Assembly (NCBI RefSeq): GCF_001540865.1
Contig: NC_033640.1
Coordinates: forward strand, 7,727,306 to 7,791,305
Length of the DNA stretch: 64,000 nt
Direction: 5' to 3'
From: Ananas comosus
Lineage: Eukaryota; Streptophyta; Magnoliopsida; Poales; Bromeliaceae
In this document: in pieces, positions 1 to 12,769 of the stretch
How positions within the stretch are numbered: position 1 is the first letter of the stretch
Layout: each line of letters starts with the position of its first letter
Notes under the pieces: model-generated
Told to the model about the DNA's origin: nothing
Database searches by the model: none
Seen by the model: only the letters and a program-made list of their open reading frames with translations
Translations under genes and position numbers: made by a program

Positions 1-330
1 TCTTCTTCCTCCTCTTCCTCCACCACTCCTACGCCGATGTCGTGCTCCTCTCTCTTATCTCGTCCATACTTCCGTTGACTCTGACGGCGATAATGTGGGT
101 TCAGACATAGTATAGATTACGGAAGTTATCGAGCTGATGCTGAGGACATGATTATGGACGGCGACAGCGACGATGGCACCACAGAATTTGAGGAGAATAG
201 AAAGGGAGAGCGCATCGTAGCAGGGCGTGGCTGCTGCGGCAAAGGGTAAGATAAGAGGCGCAGTAGCGAAAAAGAATGAAAAGAGTGAAAGAAAAATAAA
301 AAGAATGAAATATATATATATATATATATA
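1..330. other. Window start, moderate GC, no gene called
   Basis: An Asp/Gly-rich plus-strand reading (about 94-250) and Tyr-Ile readings over the AT repeat are seen, but none resembles a known family. It may be the edge of an element beginning before the window. Confidence 0.4.
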
Positions 331-902
331 TATACTATATATAAAAGCACGTACATTCAAATTTGGGTCTGTCGACGGACCCATTTTTCGGCGGGATCCT
401 CTTTCCGTACGAAAAATTTTAAATATAAGAATAAAAATAGAAACGGCAATGAAAACGTAAGTTCTCTATAACAGATATGAAAATCCTAAAATATAAATTT
501 TTCTATTTAATTTCAAAAGTAAGTTCTTTATAACAGATTACAGGTGTGAAAATCCTATAAAAGATATTTTCCTATTTTATTTTAAAATATCTTTTTTTAG
601 TATATCTATTTAATTTCAAAATATATATTTTTAAGATAACGGATTTATTTTTCTATTAATTTTAAAATTTATTCCCTAACCGATTTTATTTTTCTATTTA
701 ATTTCAAAAGTAATTTTTGCATTAAAGTTATTGTTAATTATTATCATTTAAAGCATATCTTTTCTATAGCAGTGATTATTATTTTAAATTTTTTTAGATA
801 CATATTTGCAATCATATAAAATATGGCCTAAATTAAAAAATAATTAAAAAAATTTATAATTTTTCTAATATTATTTAGGTATTTTGCACATCATTTTACT
901 AG
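331..902 (+). mobile_element. Short non-autonomous Helitron (family C), copy 1
   Basis: It begins ACTATATATAAAAGCACGTA after an (AT)n run and contains AAATTTGGGTCTGTCGAC. It ends TTGCACATCATTTTACTAG, with the Helitron-type CTAG terminus and a following T. Copy 4 shows the expected hairpin (GTGC-ATTT-GCAC) about 10 bp before CTAG. No terminal inverted repeat or target duplication is seen, as expected. No coding capacity. The 5' edge is uncertain because it lies in the TA run. Confidence 0.72.
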
Positions 903-1481
903 TATATATAAAAGCAGTATATTCAAATTTGGGTCTGTCGACGACCTATTTCGACGAGAAAATTAGCGCTCATTGTTTCTCTTTCCGTACGGAAATTTTA
1001 AACATAAGAAAAAAATAAAATAGAAATCGCAATGATACGTAAGTTCTCTATAACAGATTACTGATGTGAAAATCTAAAATAAATTTTCTTATTTAATTTC
1101 AAAAGAGTAATTTCTATAAGATTACTGGTGTGAAAATTTTATAAAAGATATTTCTATTTTATTAAAATATCTTTTTTATATTATCTATTTAATTTCAAAA
1201 TATATTTTCTTTTAAGATAACGGATTTTATTTTTCTATTTAATTTTCAAAATTTTATTCCTAACGGATTTTATTTTTCTATTTAATTTCAAAGTATTTTT
1301 GCATTAGAGATTATTGTTAATTATTTACATTAAAGATTTTTTCTTAATAGCGTGATTTATTATTTTAAATTTTTAGATACATATTTGGCAATCAAATAAA
1401 TTATGCCTAAATTAAAAAATATTAAAAAATTATATACTTCTTCTAATATATTTTACGGCATTTGCACGTACATTTAACTAT
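903..1481 (+). mobile_element. Short non-autonomous Helitron (family C), copy 2, tandem to copy 1
   Basis: It starts at the base after copy 1's CTAG (TATATATAAAAGCAGTATAT) and ends TTGCACGTACATTTAACTAT, with terminal CTAG mutated to CTAT. Same interior as copy 1, same orientation. Confidence 0.7.
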
Positions 1482-1497
1482 ATATAATATAATATAT

Positions 1498-1722
1498 AGT
1501 CCAACTATAGTGCTTGTAAAACACACAAGCACTTGGTGCTTGTAAGTTTTTACTGTTAGATCTAATTCTCGGATCAATTTTTCAACTATTAGATTATACT
1601 ATTAACCATACCTTACCCACTACACCCTAGGAGTCCATATCATCTAACCACATATCTCTAATCCAATTGGCTAAAATCTCAAGCACCAATAATCTTAGAT
1701 ACTTTTAAAAGCATAAAAACAC
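1498..1722. mobile_element. TA-flanked MITE (family E), copy 1
   Basis: GTCCAACTATAGTGCTTGTA left, AAGCACCAATAATC right. Interior GTTAGATTATACTATTAACC matches other copies. (TA)n follows. Confidence 0.7.
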
Positions 1723-1733
1723 AATATTATATA

Positions 1734-1766
<33 letters not shown>

Positions 1767-3555
1767 AGTTATATATATATATCTGAAAAAGGTTCACCAG
1801 CACTATACGTATAGAAAAGTCAAGAAGTGCAAAAAATAATATATAATATATCATGTCTATATAATTTACTTTAATTAAATTAATAATCTTAATAAAGTTT
1901 GAAATTAAACCTTGTAATATTAGTACTCTTCCACCAAAAGAGTAGAATAATTTATCCCAAGCTATCTAGAGATGACCGAAAATACTGCGTACTAGCAGAG
2001 ATAACATTTGTTATTCTTGCTTTATCCCCAAATCAAAGGGTGCTTTAAAAAAATCTACTTTTAAGTAGAAATTAAATATATAACTAGTGTTAACACAAGT
2101 ATTTTTTGTGCATATATTATGTAGAAGTTGTAAAATGCATTGAATAATGGGAAAACTTCAACTTGCCTTATGTGATTTAGCGTATTTTTATTTTACTACA
2201 ATGTAATTTATTTTTGAGATCATTGTGAAGACCTAGAATTAAATAGGGCACCAAAATGCTATTGGAAACAAAATAGTGACAAAATATATAATTTCATTTC
2301 ATTGGCTTAATTATAATTTCCAGTTAATTACACCTTGTTAATGTAATTAATGTATCATTTTACTAGCTGATTTAAGAGCACGTACATCTTTTCAATGAGA
2401 CAAAGTAGAATAAAATAAAACAATTCAAACCACAACTCGACAAATGCTAAGGGCCTATTGGTTTGCTATAACCAATTTTCAAATTGAAAATAACTTTTGA
2501 ATCAAACAAAAAATTAGGTGAAAGTCATTTTTCCACTGTGATTTGTTTGATAAAAAGTCATTTTCTTCGGAACTGAGTTCTCCTAATTTTTGAATTTATT
2601 TCAACGAAATTCACACTTTCACACAAAAGGATTTTAAAAAAAAAGTTATAGTAGTTAATTATTATAATTTTTTCTATTTAATTTTCTCCTATAATTGACA
2701 AAATCAATTATGTATTATAAAAAAAAAAAATTGAGTTATGACCTGAAATTAATTTTTGATTTAGACAACAAAACTGGATATTTATGGTCGAAAATCACTT
2801 TATTTCTCTGCACTTTCTGTAAAACAAGTAGGCTGCAAATAACAGAAAAGGATAGAAAAGTTGCTCACCCCAAATAATTTAGGTAAAAATATAAAAACTT
2901 ATACGAACTCCGGACCATTTTAAATCAACTACTCGACCTTTGAAAAATTTTGATATTACTATTCAACCTGTCAATTTATTTGATTTGAGTCAATCGATGC
3001 CATTTTAACTTTTAATTTAAGCTAATTGGTCATCTTAGTGAATTTATGTTCGCGGGAATTGTACAAAATACACTAACTAAATCAAATTCAAATTTTAAAT
3101 TCAAAATACCGTTGAGTGACTCAAATCAAACAAATTAAAATAATCAGATAGTAAAATCAAAAGAGTGCTGGTGCAGGTACCCCAAGTTCCCAACTGTACC
3201 CTACAATATAATATATGACACGGCAACATCATCATTACACTCTGAATATTAATTACTATATATCTTCCGGACATTATTATTATTATATTTATAAACATGC
3301 TAACACATGAATAGCATAATAGAATACACAAGATTAAATAAAGATATTTCAAATATTTCTCAAATTAAAAATTTTAAAAAAATTAAATAGTAAAATTTAA
3401 AATAACACATATTTCACATTAAGTTTTGTACTTTCTTTTTTTTTGGGTCAATAATTTATTAAGGCCTCCATGATGGGAAAATATTGGCAGGGGGGTTTTG
3501 GATGATGTGGTGGACCAAGCTGCGTGCAATTATTTCAAATAATAATAGCGACAGT
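1723..3555. other. AT-rich intergenic, no gene seen
   Basis: TA run at 1723-1766, then unique-looking AT-rich DNA. Around 2450-2660 the text AAGGGCCTATTGGTTTGCTA hints at an old MITE. Short readings at 2695-2877 and 3101-3352 have no family features. Confidence 0.5.
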
Positions 3556-3605
3556 GGGGCCCACCAGTGATGCAAAAAGATCCACTCCGTCCCCCCTCCT
3601 ATAAA
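3556..3605 (+). promoter_or_regulatory. Orphan promoter-like sequence
   Basis: GTGGGGCCCACC (TCP-type site) is followed about 40 bp later by CCTATAAATCTCC (TATA-like). Downstream DNA is TA repeats and a MITE, with no gene. Confidence 0.25.
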
Positions 3606-3708
3606 TCTCCGGAGAATATCGTGATTCGCGATATACTATTATATATATATATATATATACTACTACTATATACCTACTATACCTCAATATACTACGTATA
3701 TACTACCT

Positions 3709-3934
3709 TTCCGGCTATGGTGCTTGTAAAAGTACCAAGCACTTGTGCTTGTAAATTTTTTACCGTTAGATCTCTGCCTTTGATCATTTTTACCCGTTAG
3801 ATTATACTATTCAACCAACCACCCACTCAACCCTAGAGGGTCCACATCATCCTAACCGCACATCCTTTAATGCAAGGGCCGAAAACTTACAAGCACCAAT
3901 GACTTGGTACTTTTAAAAGCATAAGGGCTCAATT
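3709..3934. mobile_element. TA-flanked MITE (family E), copy 2
   Basis: TTCCGGCTATGGTGCTTGTA left and TTTAAAAGCATAAGGGCTC right, with CCACCCACTCAACCCTAGAG inside. Next to (TA)n at 3935. Confidence 0.72.
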
Positions 3935-4400
3935 ATATATATATATATATATACTTTATATATAATAATTAACTATATATGTATTTCTCCAATGAAACGA
4001 ATCTTTATTTTGTTACCACTATATATCGTATCGAAACGAGATCATCATTTTTTCACGTAATTTAGTATGGTTATTTGGGTCGAAGTGGATAGGGGAAGTC
4101 GTTTTCACCGAAACGATTACTTTCGTTGTTTGGTTAGTCGTAAAAAAATTACAGTCGAAACTCGAGTTAATTTAAAACGGTGTAATTGACTTCGGCCCAT
4201 CGGTGAAGGAAATTGAAGAAAAATAATAAAATAATATACTAGATAAAGATAGTTATGTTTAAATATATTTAATTATTCTACTAATTACTCTTTTATTCAG
4301 TTGGCGCATTTAAATATGATAAAAATTAATTAGTTAAGTTTTAATGTATTTTTTATTTAATTTGTACAGCTAAAATATAATAAAAATTAATTAATTAATA
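3935..4400. other. AT-rich intergenic, no gene seen
   Basis: TA run, then CGAAACGAGATCATCATT and CGAAACGATTACTTTCG text, which may be a decayed inverted element. Nothing coding. Confidence 0.45.
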
Positions 4401-4818
4401 GGCTGAATTATATAAAATTCCTTATCAATACCCGCTTTTTCAATCTCCCTCATATTATTAAAAAATTTATACTTTGCCCTCTTAAAAAATAAAAAATATA
4501 TTCACAGAGGAATACGGTGTGACAAAATGATCAAATTGCCCTCATCTTATTCGTCTTCTCCTCCCCAATCTTGCTCATCCTGGCGGTGGAAGAGTGCGAG
4601 GGCGAGGAAGCGGAGGGCGACACGGCGGCGGAGGGCGAGGCTGCGGCCGAGGGCATGTGTGTGGGCATAGATGAGGATTTCAGAAATATTTTGGGTATAA
4701 AAAATAAAATATAAGCGGAATCCTAACGGAACACTGACGGTCTCAAAAATAGATTTTTGAGTGACAGGGAAAAGAATGAAAAAGCGAGAATTGACAGGAA
4801 AATTTTCTGTAATTTAGC
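4401..4818. mobile_element. Mutator-like MITE (family A), diverged
   Basis: GGCTGAATTATATAAAATTC start and CTGTAATTTAGCA end, with a small GC-rich core (4560-4640). The flanks TAATTAATA and AAATTAAG are only loosely similar. An old copy. Confidence 0.65.
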
Positions 4819-6002
4819 AAATTAAGTCTTAATATTTTATTACTTTATAATTTTATTATTGTATTACTATAATTTACTATAATTTATCTATAAAAAATAA
4901 TTTAGTTGTTTTAAATTAAATTTTAATTATATAAAAATATAATTATATTATATTTATTTATTAAATTAATATATAAATTATAGTTTTACGTCATATATAT
5001 TTCCTATTAAACAAACAACAAAACTAATGAAACTTTACTTCCATAACTACAAAACAAACAGTGAAAAAGATATAGTTTTTATCGAACTCCGCTTCAATTC
5101 AAAATCCACTTCAACCCAAAGTCTAGTTTCGATACAGAAAATGTAAATGTGCATGGAAACCCCTCAACTGTGGTAAAAATACTTGGAGGCAAGCTCCCTA
5201 ACGGAGTCTCTTTGGAGAGCCCCCGATTCCATGCAACATATTAAATTTTACCACAATCAAATATTTTTTGAATATTTTTAATTATTAAAAAATTTAAAGG
5301 TAAAAATGTAAAAATCTTAACCAACATTTTAAAATTATAAATTTAGTATCCAACCTTTCAATTTGTTTAATTTAAATAATTTCATGGCTCTTTGAATATA
5401 AAATTTACGCTAACGGCTTACTTTAATGAATTTGTAGTTAGTAAATTATATAAAATATGTTAACTAAATTCGTAAAAATAAATAAAATATTTAAATCTTA
5501 ATGTTAAAAAGTTACTATTTGGCTTAAATCAAATAAATTAAAAAGTCAGATGATAAAATCTTTCATGTTGAAAGTGCAAATACAGTAAAAATATATAAGA
5601 TAATATTATGGAGGATTTTTTGTAGTAGTTCTCATACAAAAATGGAGACAATAATTTTAAGGTATTTGGTATAAGAGAAATTGTTAGATGGACCAAGTCC
5701 ACTATATACTAATTTCATTATGATAAACTTGATCATAGAGGTATTAAGTAAAATTAAAGTTTTTAAATATTATTTGTAGTACTTAAAAATCTACATAAAA
5801 CTTTTAAAAAATCTATTACTATATTTAAATATTTATAAAATTAGTCTAATAATCTCTGCAGGTTTAAGCAGCACCAAGTGGAAAAATTATTTGCCTGGTA
5901 TAGGTCCACTGAGGACCATTTGTTAAATCTCATTTTTAATAATTTACTGAAATTTTATTGATGTTGTTTGTAACACTTATAAGAAAGCACATATTATAAA
6001 AA
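4819..6002. other. AT-rich intergenic, no gene seen
   Basis: No motif, coding frame or clear repeat edge recognised. Confidence 0.5.
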
Positions 6003-7110
6003 AAATTAATTTCATATAGGTTCCTACAAATATAGTTAATTACAAATATATTCCTTTAAAGTTTATTTTTTATATATTATTTCTGGAAAAGTCCTGATTT
6101 TTTCAAATATGTCCCTACTGTTAGGATCTGTTAGAAAAAAATTAGTTAACTATAGATAAAATACTTAACCCTAGTTAGTTAATGAGGTGAATTGATCTTT
6201 TTATCCCTCTTTCATTAATAGTTGGGATTTTTAAAGGGACATATTTGTGATACCAAAAAAGTCATTTCACTTATAGGGTGCGTTTGGTTCACGTTATCTT
6301 TTAAAGATTCCTAGTAATCCAATAGGAATAAAAAAATATGACGGTGTTTGGCTAAACGCACTAAGTAATCTAATTGGTAATATTGGATTCACTTGGGAAT
6401 AAGATTCATCCCAAAGTACTAATCTCATTCCCTTAAGGGAGGATGGGTATTCTCGTATTAATGGATTTGGGTAATCATAATATGTCTAATCTCTTTCTTT
6501 CTCCCTACCCGCCGGTTAATTGATATTATTTTTCTTTACACTCTAACCTCATATCTCTCTCTAAACTTATCTTTCTCTCTAAAATTTAACTTTTTTTTTC
6601 TCTCTCTAAACTAAGCTTTTTCTCTCTCTTTCTAAAATTTCAATTCTCTTACTCGCTCTAATTTCGACTCTATATCTTTTTTCTATTTTTTTAATTATGT
6701 TCTCACTCTCTAAATTATGCTCTCTCCCTCTTTTTTCTAAAAAAATGTTGAAACTTTTAGTAGCATTATCTAAAATTAATTAAAAAATAAATAAATTAAT
6801 TGTATATTTTTTGTAATATTAAATAACATGGCTAAATAAAATTACCGTGCGAACCAAACACAGGAATTCCATATTCTTAGTAATAGGATGAATAGGAATA
6901 AGATTCTCGGACATCTTTTCATTCCTAGTAATCTTTCATAATGCGAACCAAACGCACCCATAAATTAAACATTATTTTAATGATAACAAACCAGAGAGAT
7001 ATATTTGAAAATATTAGGACTCTTATAGAAACAATATATGAAAATTAAATTTTATAGAAATATCTTTGTAATTCACTATATTTGTAGTAATCTGTATGAA
7101 ATTAACCATA
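6003..7110. repeat. Foldback repeat (family G), old copy
   Basis: GGTTCCTACAAATATAGTTA on the left and CTATATTTGTAGTAATCTG on the right are inverted. Interior TACTGTTAGGATCTGTTAGA matches 32255-32400. It contains the Tourist-like element at 6276-6959. Confidence 0.55.
6276..6959. mobile_element. Tourist-like MITE (family F), nested in repeat G
   Basis: Inverted ends GGGTGCGTTTGGTTC and GAACCAAACGCACCC, with ATA on both sides. The interior is AT/CT-rich (CTCTCTCTAAACT). It lies within a diverged family G copy (6003-7110). Confidence 0.78.
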
Positions 7111-7770
7111 TAAAAAACTATACATTGAAAAAACACAATATTCGAAAATTTTTCTATATTTACCGAATATTAAATAAAATGGTCTAAAGAAAGGGGCATA
7201 GTTATAATTACATATTCAAATGATGTTTTTTTAATTTTTTTTTTGTCCTTTTTATGTATTGAATGTTGAAAATTCTATGTGAAATAAATATGACAAAAAA
7301 GTCTTTTTCTATAGGCCGTTCTTAAAAAGCCTCCTCAACTATATTTTTTTTGTTTGAGACCCTTGGGTTTTAAATTTTTGGAACTAAGTTATTTTATTCA
7401 AATAAAACAGAAATTTAATCAAATTAATTACTAAATTTATTAAATTTAATAACTTACACTAATTTACAGCAAATAAAACTAGATGAATTAACTGAAAACC
7501 AAAAATTTCCTTAATTAACTATAAAAGCTCAAATAAAAAAGAGTTTTAAAGTTGAGGGGTCTATTTTAGAATAGCCTACAATTTAGGGGTTCTGTGTATA
7601 CTTTTATCTATAAAGAATAGAGCCCTAAACAATTTAGCAATGCTATTTTTCTACCCAAATTTACATTTGGTCCCTAACATATTTTTTGTTTGCAAATAGA
7701 TGCTTAGCCTTTAGACTTAATTGCACAGTTGGTCCTTAACCTTTATTGATTTTTTCCACTANCTCGAATA
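7111..7770. other. AT-rich intergenic, no gene seen
   Basis: Contains TTGGTCCCTAACATATTTTT and GTTGGTCCTTAACC, resembling the foldback at 34765-35735. A single n lies at 7762. Confidence 0.45.
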
Positions 7771-8150
7771 CATATATTTTATATTTATATAATTTATTTA
7801 ATTTATATTTTTATATATAAATAAATAATTATATATAATATATATTTTTATTATTTTTAGCAAAATAAAAATAAAAATGTGAGCTTAATTATAAAAAGAC
7901 TCATTTAAATGTAAAGTTTCAACTATTAGATCAAAGTCTAATAAATAAGATTTTATAAATTTATTTTTTATATATATTTAATATAATATTTTTTAATTTA
8001 TTGTTCGTTGGCCAGCTCGTGAGCCAGTTCGTGTTTGGCTCGTTAATAAACAAGTCGAACACGAGCTGAATTTTTCGGCTCGATACTTTAATGAGTCAGC
8101 TTGTGTTCGGCTCGTCTGACTCGTATTCGGCTCGTTTACACCCCTACTAA
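7771..8150. repeat. GCTCGTGTTCGGCTCG-type repeat, copy 1
   Basis: CTCGAATACATATATTTTAT and TAATTATAAAAAGACTC are shared with 59690-60010. Ends GGCTCGTTTACACCCCTAC. Begins near an n (7762). Confidence 0.6.
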
Positions 8151-8634
8151 TATCTTCTTCTATGTGCGCGCACATCGACAAGCCCAATCAGCCCAATCAG
8201 AGTTAAAAAAAAATTAAAAAAAAAGTTAATATATATATATTTTTATCCCTAATTTAAGAATAAATAAAAAAAATGATGACGGTAGAATAATATATTTGAA
8301 AAAATAAAATAATAATTTTACAGAAATAACAAGTTGTTTCTACTAATTTATTAACAGAATCTAACTGTAAAGATATATATATTCGACAGAGTTTAAAACG
8401 TTAAATGATAAATAAGAAAAAGTATTTTATTTTTAAAAAAAATAAAAGAAAAGAAAGGCGCAGATCTTTTCCTCTAATCTCCGTACATTTCCATCTTCGG
8501 AATCTGCTTTTACTTATAGCAGGGGCAGTAATATATATATATATAATATAAATAATAAAACCGCGTGAGACTTTTTTGTCCAGTTCCCGTGATGGCGAAG
8601 CAACAGCAGATGCGGTAGTTATGTGATATCATGA

Positions 8635-8665
<31 letters not shown>

Positions 8666-8714
8666 AATAATAACTCGCGACATATTGATTCATTGGTTGT
8701 AGCATTAGATACCG

Positions 8715-8758
<44 letters not shown>

Positions 8759-9169
8759 TATAAGATAACTCCTCCAGAGATTTTCTCCTGCATACTCCAT
8801 CCAATTTTTCGCGTTTTTTTCCTTTTCTTTTTTTTTTTAACAAAAAAACTTTTTTTAGCTTTTGTTTTGACAGATTTGCATAAAAAATTTATTTAGTTTT
8901 TGAAATTTTATAAAAATAAATTATTATTTTGAATTTTACATATTTGGTTCGAATTTTTAGAAAACTGATTAAAATATACTTATTACTTTATCTCTCTTCT
9001 TTCTTTTTTTCTTTCGTTTTTTTTTTATTCTTTTCGAAGAGGGCGGCGGAGGCGGAGGCGGAGGCGGAGGCGGCCCGCCTCACCTCTATCCCGCGTGCCC
9101 TCACCCTCACCATCGCCTGCTCCCCCGCCCTTCTCGCCTTCGACCCTATTGAGGCCGCGCCGCTGTGCT
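8151..9169. other. AT-rich DNA with simple repeats and a GC-rich (GGCGGA)n patch
   Basis: The patch at 9039-9080 (GCGGAGGCGGAGGCGGAGGC) and following CT-rich text resemble the GC-rich cores of the family A MITEs. Ala/Glu-rich readings there are low complexity. Confidence 0.45.
8705..8755. repeat. (AT)n microsatellite, preceded by (AAT)n at 8636-8672
   Basis: Simple repeats. The Tyr-Ile run they encode is not protein. Confidence 0.95.
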
Positions 9170-9655
9170 CTTAGAAGTATGGAGACCTCTGTTCTCCTAA
9201 ATTGTTTTCGATGATGCAATTTTTGAATCGACGATCCGCTTTATTAGACTTGATCTATCGTATTTGAAGTGTCTAGAAAATAAACTTCGTGATATTTCGA
9301 TATCATTTACCTAGTGATCGAAAGTGTTCAAAATTAATGGCTGAAAATAAAAATCTCACAAAAAATAGTAATATAGAATTAAAATTTTTGATACGAGATA
9401 TTGATCTTTTTGTAGATAGTACAGAAACTTTTCTATCAAATTTTATCTGATTTACATACTTCTACATTGTATTGGAAATGACAAATATCAACCATTAAAA
9501 ATTATTAATTATGAACCTTTTCGATCATAAGGTAATGATATCGAAAAATCACAAAATTTATTTTTTAAATACTTCAAATACACTAAATCAAGTCTAATAA
9601 AACCGATCGTCAATTCGAAAATTTCGTCATCGAAACCTGCTCTTTGTTTCTAGTA
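9170..9655. mobile_element. Long-TIR MITE (family D), diverged
   Basis: GTTTTCGATGATGCAA and TTGAATCGACGATCCGC on the left, GATCGTCAATTCGAAAATTT on the right. Interior ATATCGAAAAATCACAAAAT is as in other copies. The ends are eroded. Confidence 0.68.
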
Positions 9656-10504
9656 AAGTTTGCGCTTTCTTATTTACCTCTCTTGAAAAACTAATAATAA
9701 AAATATCTTTTTAAGAATCCAAATTCTTTCAAATATATTCCTAGAGTTAAATTCTATTAGTGAATGGTTAGAAACAATCATTATCATCGTGAAATTACTA
9801 CTTTTTCCTTACAAATATATCTTTCTGCTATATATCACTAAATTTTTTTTTATTTGCCCAAGGACAAAAGAAGTATTTTAACTCTATTTTTTCAAATACA
9901 CTTTTTTACCTTCACCAATTTTTTTAATTTGTCCTAAAGTTAGGGACAAAAAAGTATTTTTACTACTTTTTGATTATGGTAGAAATTTAATTTAGATTTA
10001 ACCCGAGATTACTCAAAGGACAGTAACATCGAGGGTATTTTTAAATAACGGAGAATTATACGGAGGGTACGTATTTTTGAAACAAAGAAAAAAAAGGAAT
10101 AAATAAGATTTTTAAGAGGTTTTGAGAGCTATATAGGCAATTATACCTTGTGTTTTTAATACCCTATTACATCCAATTAGGATTAGTTTTCCTAGTCTTT
10201 TTGTAATTATTTTTTTCATAAAAACATATAAAATTTATTTCAAATATCACCCATTTTAATTTGACTATCTAATCTTAAATTCTAATTTTATTTACTAATC
10301 TTTTAATTATTTGATTTGAGCTAGCGAATAACTTTTTAACTTCAAAATGTAAATGTGGTCCTCCTTGTTACGAATTTAGTTAGCATATTTGTACAATTTA
10401 TAAAACTATAAATTTATTAAAATAAATAATTTACTTGAATTTGCATCCGAAGAGTCATAAAATTATGTAAATTAAATAAATACTAAAATCAAAATTTTTA
10501 AAGA
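9656..10504. other. AT-rich intergenic left of the gypsy element, no gene seen
   Basis: Text such as ATTTGACTATCTAATCTTAA resembles 3360-3400 and 43140-43220, a dispersed diverged repeat. No coding frame. Confidence 0.45.
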
Positions 10505-10509
10505 TTAGA

Positions 10510-12541
10510 TGTCACGCCCCGGATATCTCGTTCCCCGGGCACGCCGACAAATCCGCTGTATACAAGAAATTTCCCCTGTATACGAAGCGTCAAAAGTACC
10601 TGTAAATATACAATACTACAAACAGTAGCATAGAGCTGCTCAATATACAAAGCTAAACAACTGAGTTTCATATACATAGTCCAAATCCAAAATACAAAGC
10701 TACTCGCACCGGCGAGTTAAACAACTATGTACATAAACTCTAAAATAGTAACTACCTGCAGTAGGGGGGTGCCTCTAGCTCTGTCAGTCGGGTAGGGCTC
10801 TACCTCGCGACGCCCTTGCCTCGATCCTGATCCGCGGAAGGCGCAGTAGCCGAAACCTGTGGCTCTGCAAAACATAGGTAACAACTGGGCTTGAGAACTA
10901 CTGTAAACAACAATGTCTCCAGTGGGTACCGCCCAAAACGACATCGGTCACCCACTAAGTCTACAGAAGGGACAAAATAGGAGGAAAAGCAGGAAGTAAC
11001 TCTAACCTGCATTATCCACTACAACTAACATGCTCACACTAACCGACTGTAGAAATGTCAAATCTGAACTCAAATCAAATCGAACTCGTAAGCATCCCGC
11101 CCCGGGACGTGATACACCCGTCCCTGCCCGCTGAGACCATCCTCTAATCACACTAACTGTCTCGTGGGAGCAAGTCCAACTGGCATGAGCGACGAACAAC
11201 GCAAAAAGCACAAGCCTGACTCCGGAATGGGCACTCGGTCGGCGCTACTAAACCGATGTATGCAGCGTAAATCTCTTGTCGATCAATCAGGCTCGCAACT
11301 AGCCAGCAAGAATCGACTCAAACTGGTTAACAACCAACGAAACAACGGCCTTCGGACAATCCGACGCGCAAAAGAACGGCGAAAACGGGCCTCATGCCTC
11401 AGTTCCCTGACGCGCCCACTAGATGACGAAACAGTCATAAACCTCAAAAAATCTCGGCATACCAGCAACATCGTAAATGTATTCTAAACTCCTGAATACT
11501 CGGTCTACAGTATGCTTCGGCGACACGTACAATCTATAACGCTCCTACAGCTAAATCAGGCATTAATACATATGTCGATTCCAATCGCTGTTCTCCTCAA
11601 GTTTTTAAACGCCAGTCAACATGTATAATTTAAAAGGTATAATCCTTGTTAAATATGCACATTTATTCCAGGATATCATTATAAAAACAACATACAACAT
11701 GATTGTACGAACAGAAAAATCATACATTCGACATTTCTCACACTAAATAATAAACCGTGTAAACCTACACCTTAGTCCGCTAATTTTGAGCAGGGCAAAA
11801 CACCCCACAGCTGCGCACCACCTGCTGTGCATCTAACCCTCCAAATTCCGGATCGAGCTAACACTTCACGCTCGACCAAAGGCACAAATCAGTTCAGTCC
11901 AAAATTGCCAGCAGTCAGGTACACACGGATTTCCGCCATACTAACCTCAACGAACATCTGGCAAGTAAGGCTTAGTCGTGGATTCCTCTCGAATTCCTAA
12001 TGCCAGCGAATCAAGACACTCGTCGAATCCGACGTCCTACGTCGAGTACAAGCCGAAACGAGGCCAACCGGTCGACGCTGAAAATCTGCAGGACAGCAAC
12101 TGCTCGAAATTGAAAACACGCTGAAATTAGAAGCCAATTCTATGGAACATGGGCCCACCTCGACGGCGACTAGCCTGCAGCGACGTCATAGAACGCGAAG
12201 ATTCCACGTCAGCGCCGCTCCTCACGATGCAACGCAAGCAACCGAGGTCAACAGGCCTCTGCGGATGCGACCGTCGAACAGGCGAAATCGCTTCCGCGCG
12301 CGTCCCCTGCATGTGCTTCCTTAGGACGGGTCGAACGAGAAGAGAAAAGGAGAGAAGAGAGACGATAAACTCCTCTCTCTCTCTCCCTGCATGCATAACA
12401 AGAGGGGGAGGTAGCCACATGCATTACAGCAAACTCACACATGTGCACTCCACATCATGTGTTTTGTACGCACGACACATGCACTACCTAACACACACTT
12501 ATATATATACTACTAAGTGTAAGGATACTAAGTATTCTACA
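10510..12541 (-). repeat. Gypsy 3' LTR (left copy)
   Basis: It starts TGTCACGCCCCGGATATCTC and ends GTATTCTACA. Short readings on both strands within it (for example 11164-11487 and 12149-12616) are not shared in frame with the partner LTR and are not genes. Confidence 0.9.
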
Positions 12542-12550
12542 TCTCCCGCC
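12542..12550 (-). other. Polypurine tract of the gypsy element
   Basis: On minus the bases directly before the 3' LTR are GGCGGGAGA. This is the expected plus-strand primer position, and it confirms the element's orientation and the LTR edge. Confidence 0.75.
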
Positions 12551-12769
12551 ATACAAAAAGTTCGTCCGCCGAAACTGAACTACCTCTACTCAACGCATGC
12601 AAACAGTAGGAGATAGCTTCCCTCATCACCGTCTCAGACTCCCAAGTCCGCCTCCCGCTCATGACATGATTACTCCCCGCACTTTCACATACGGGATAAC
12701 CGTGAGCTAATTCTTTCGTCTCCCGAGCAAAAATCCGGCAGTTCCTCTCGTATCTCAGATCCTACGCCA

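Noticed and set aside
11164..12616. Arg/Ser-rich readings within the left gypsy LTR
   Set aside because: The same region in the right LTR does not keep these frames; LTRs do not encode these proteins.
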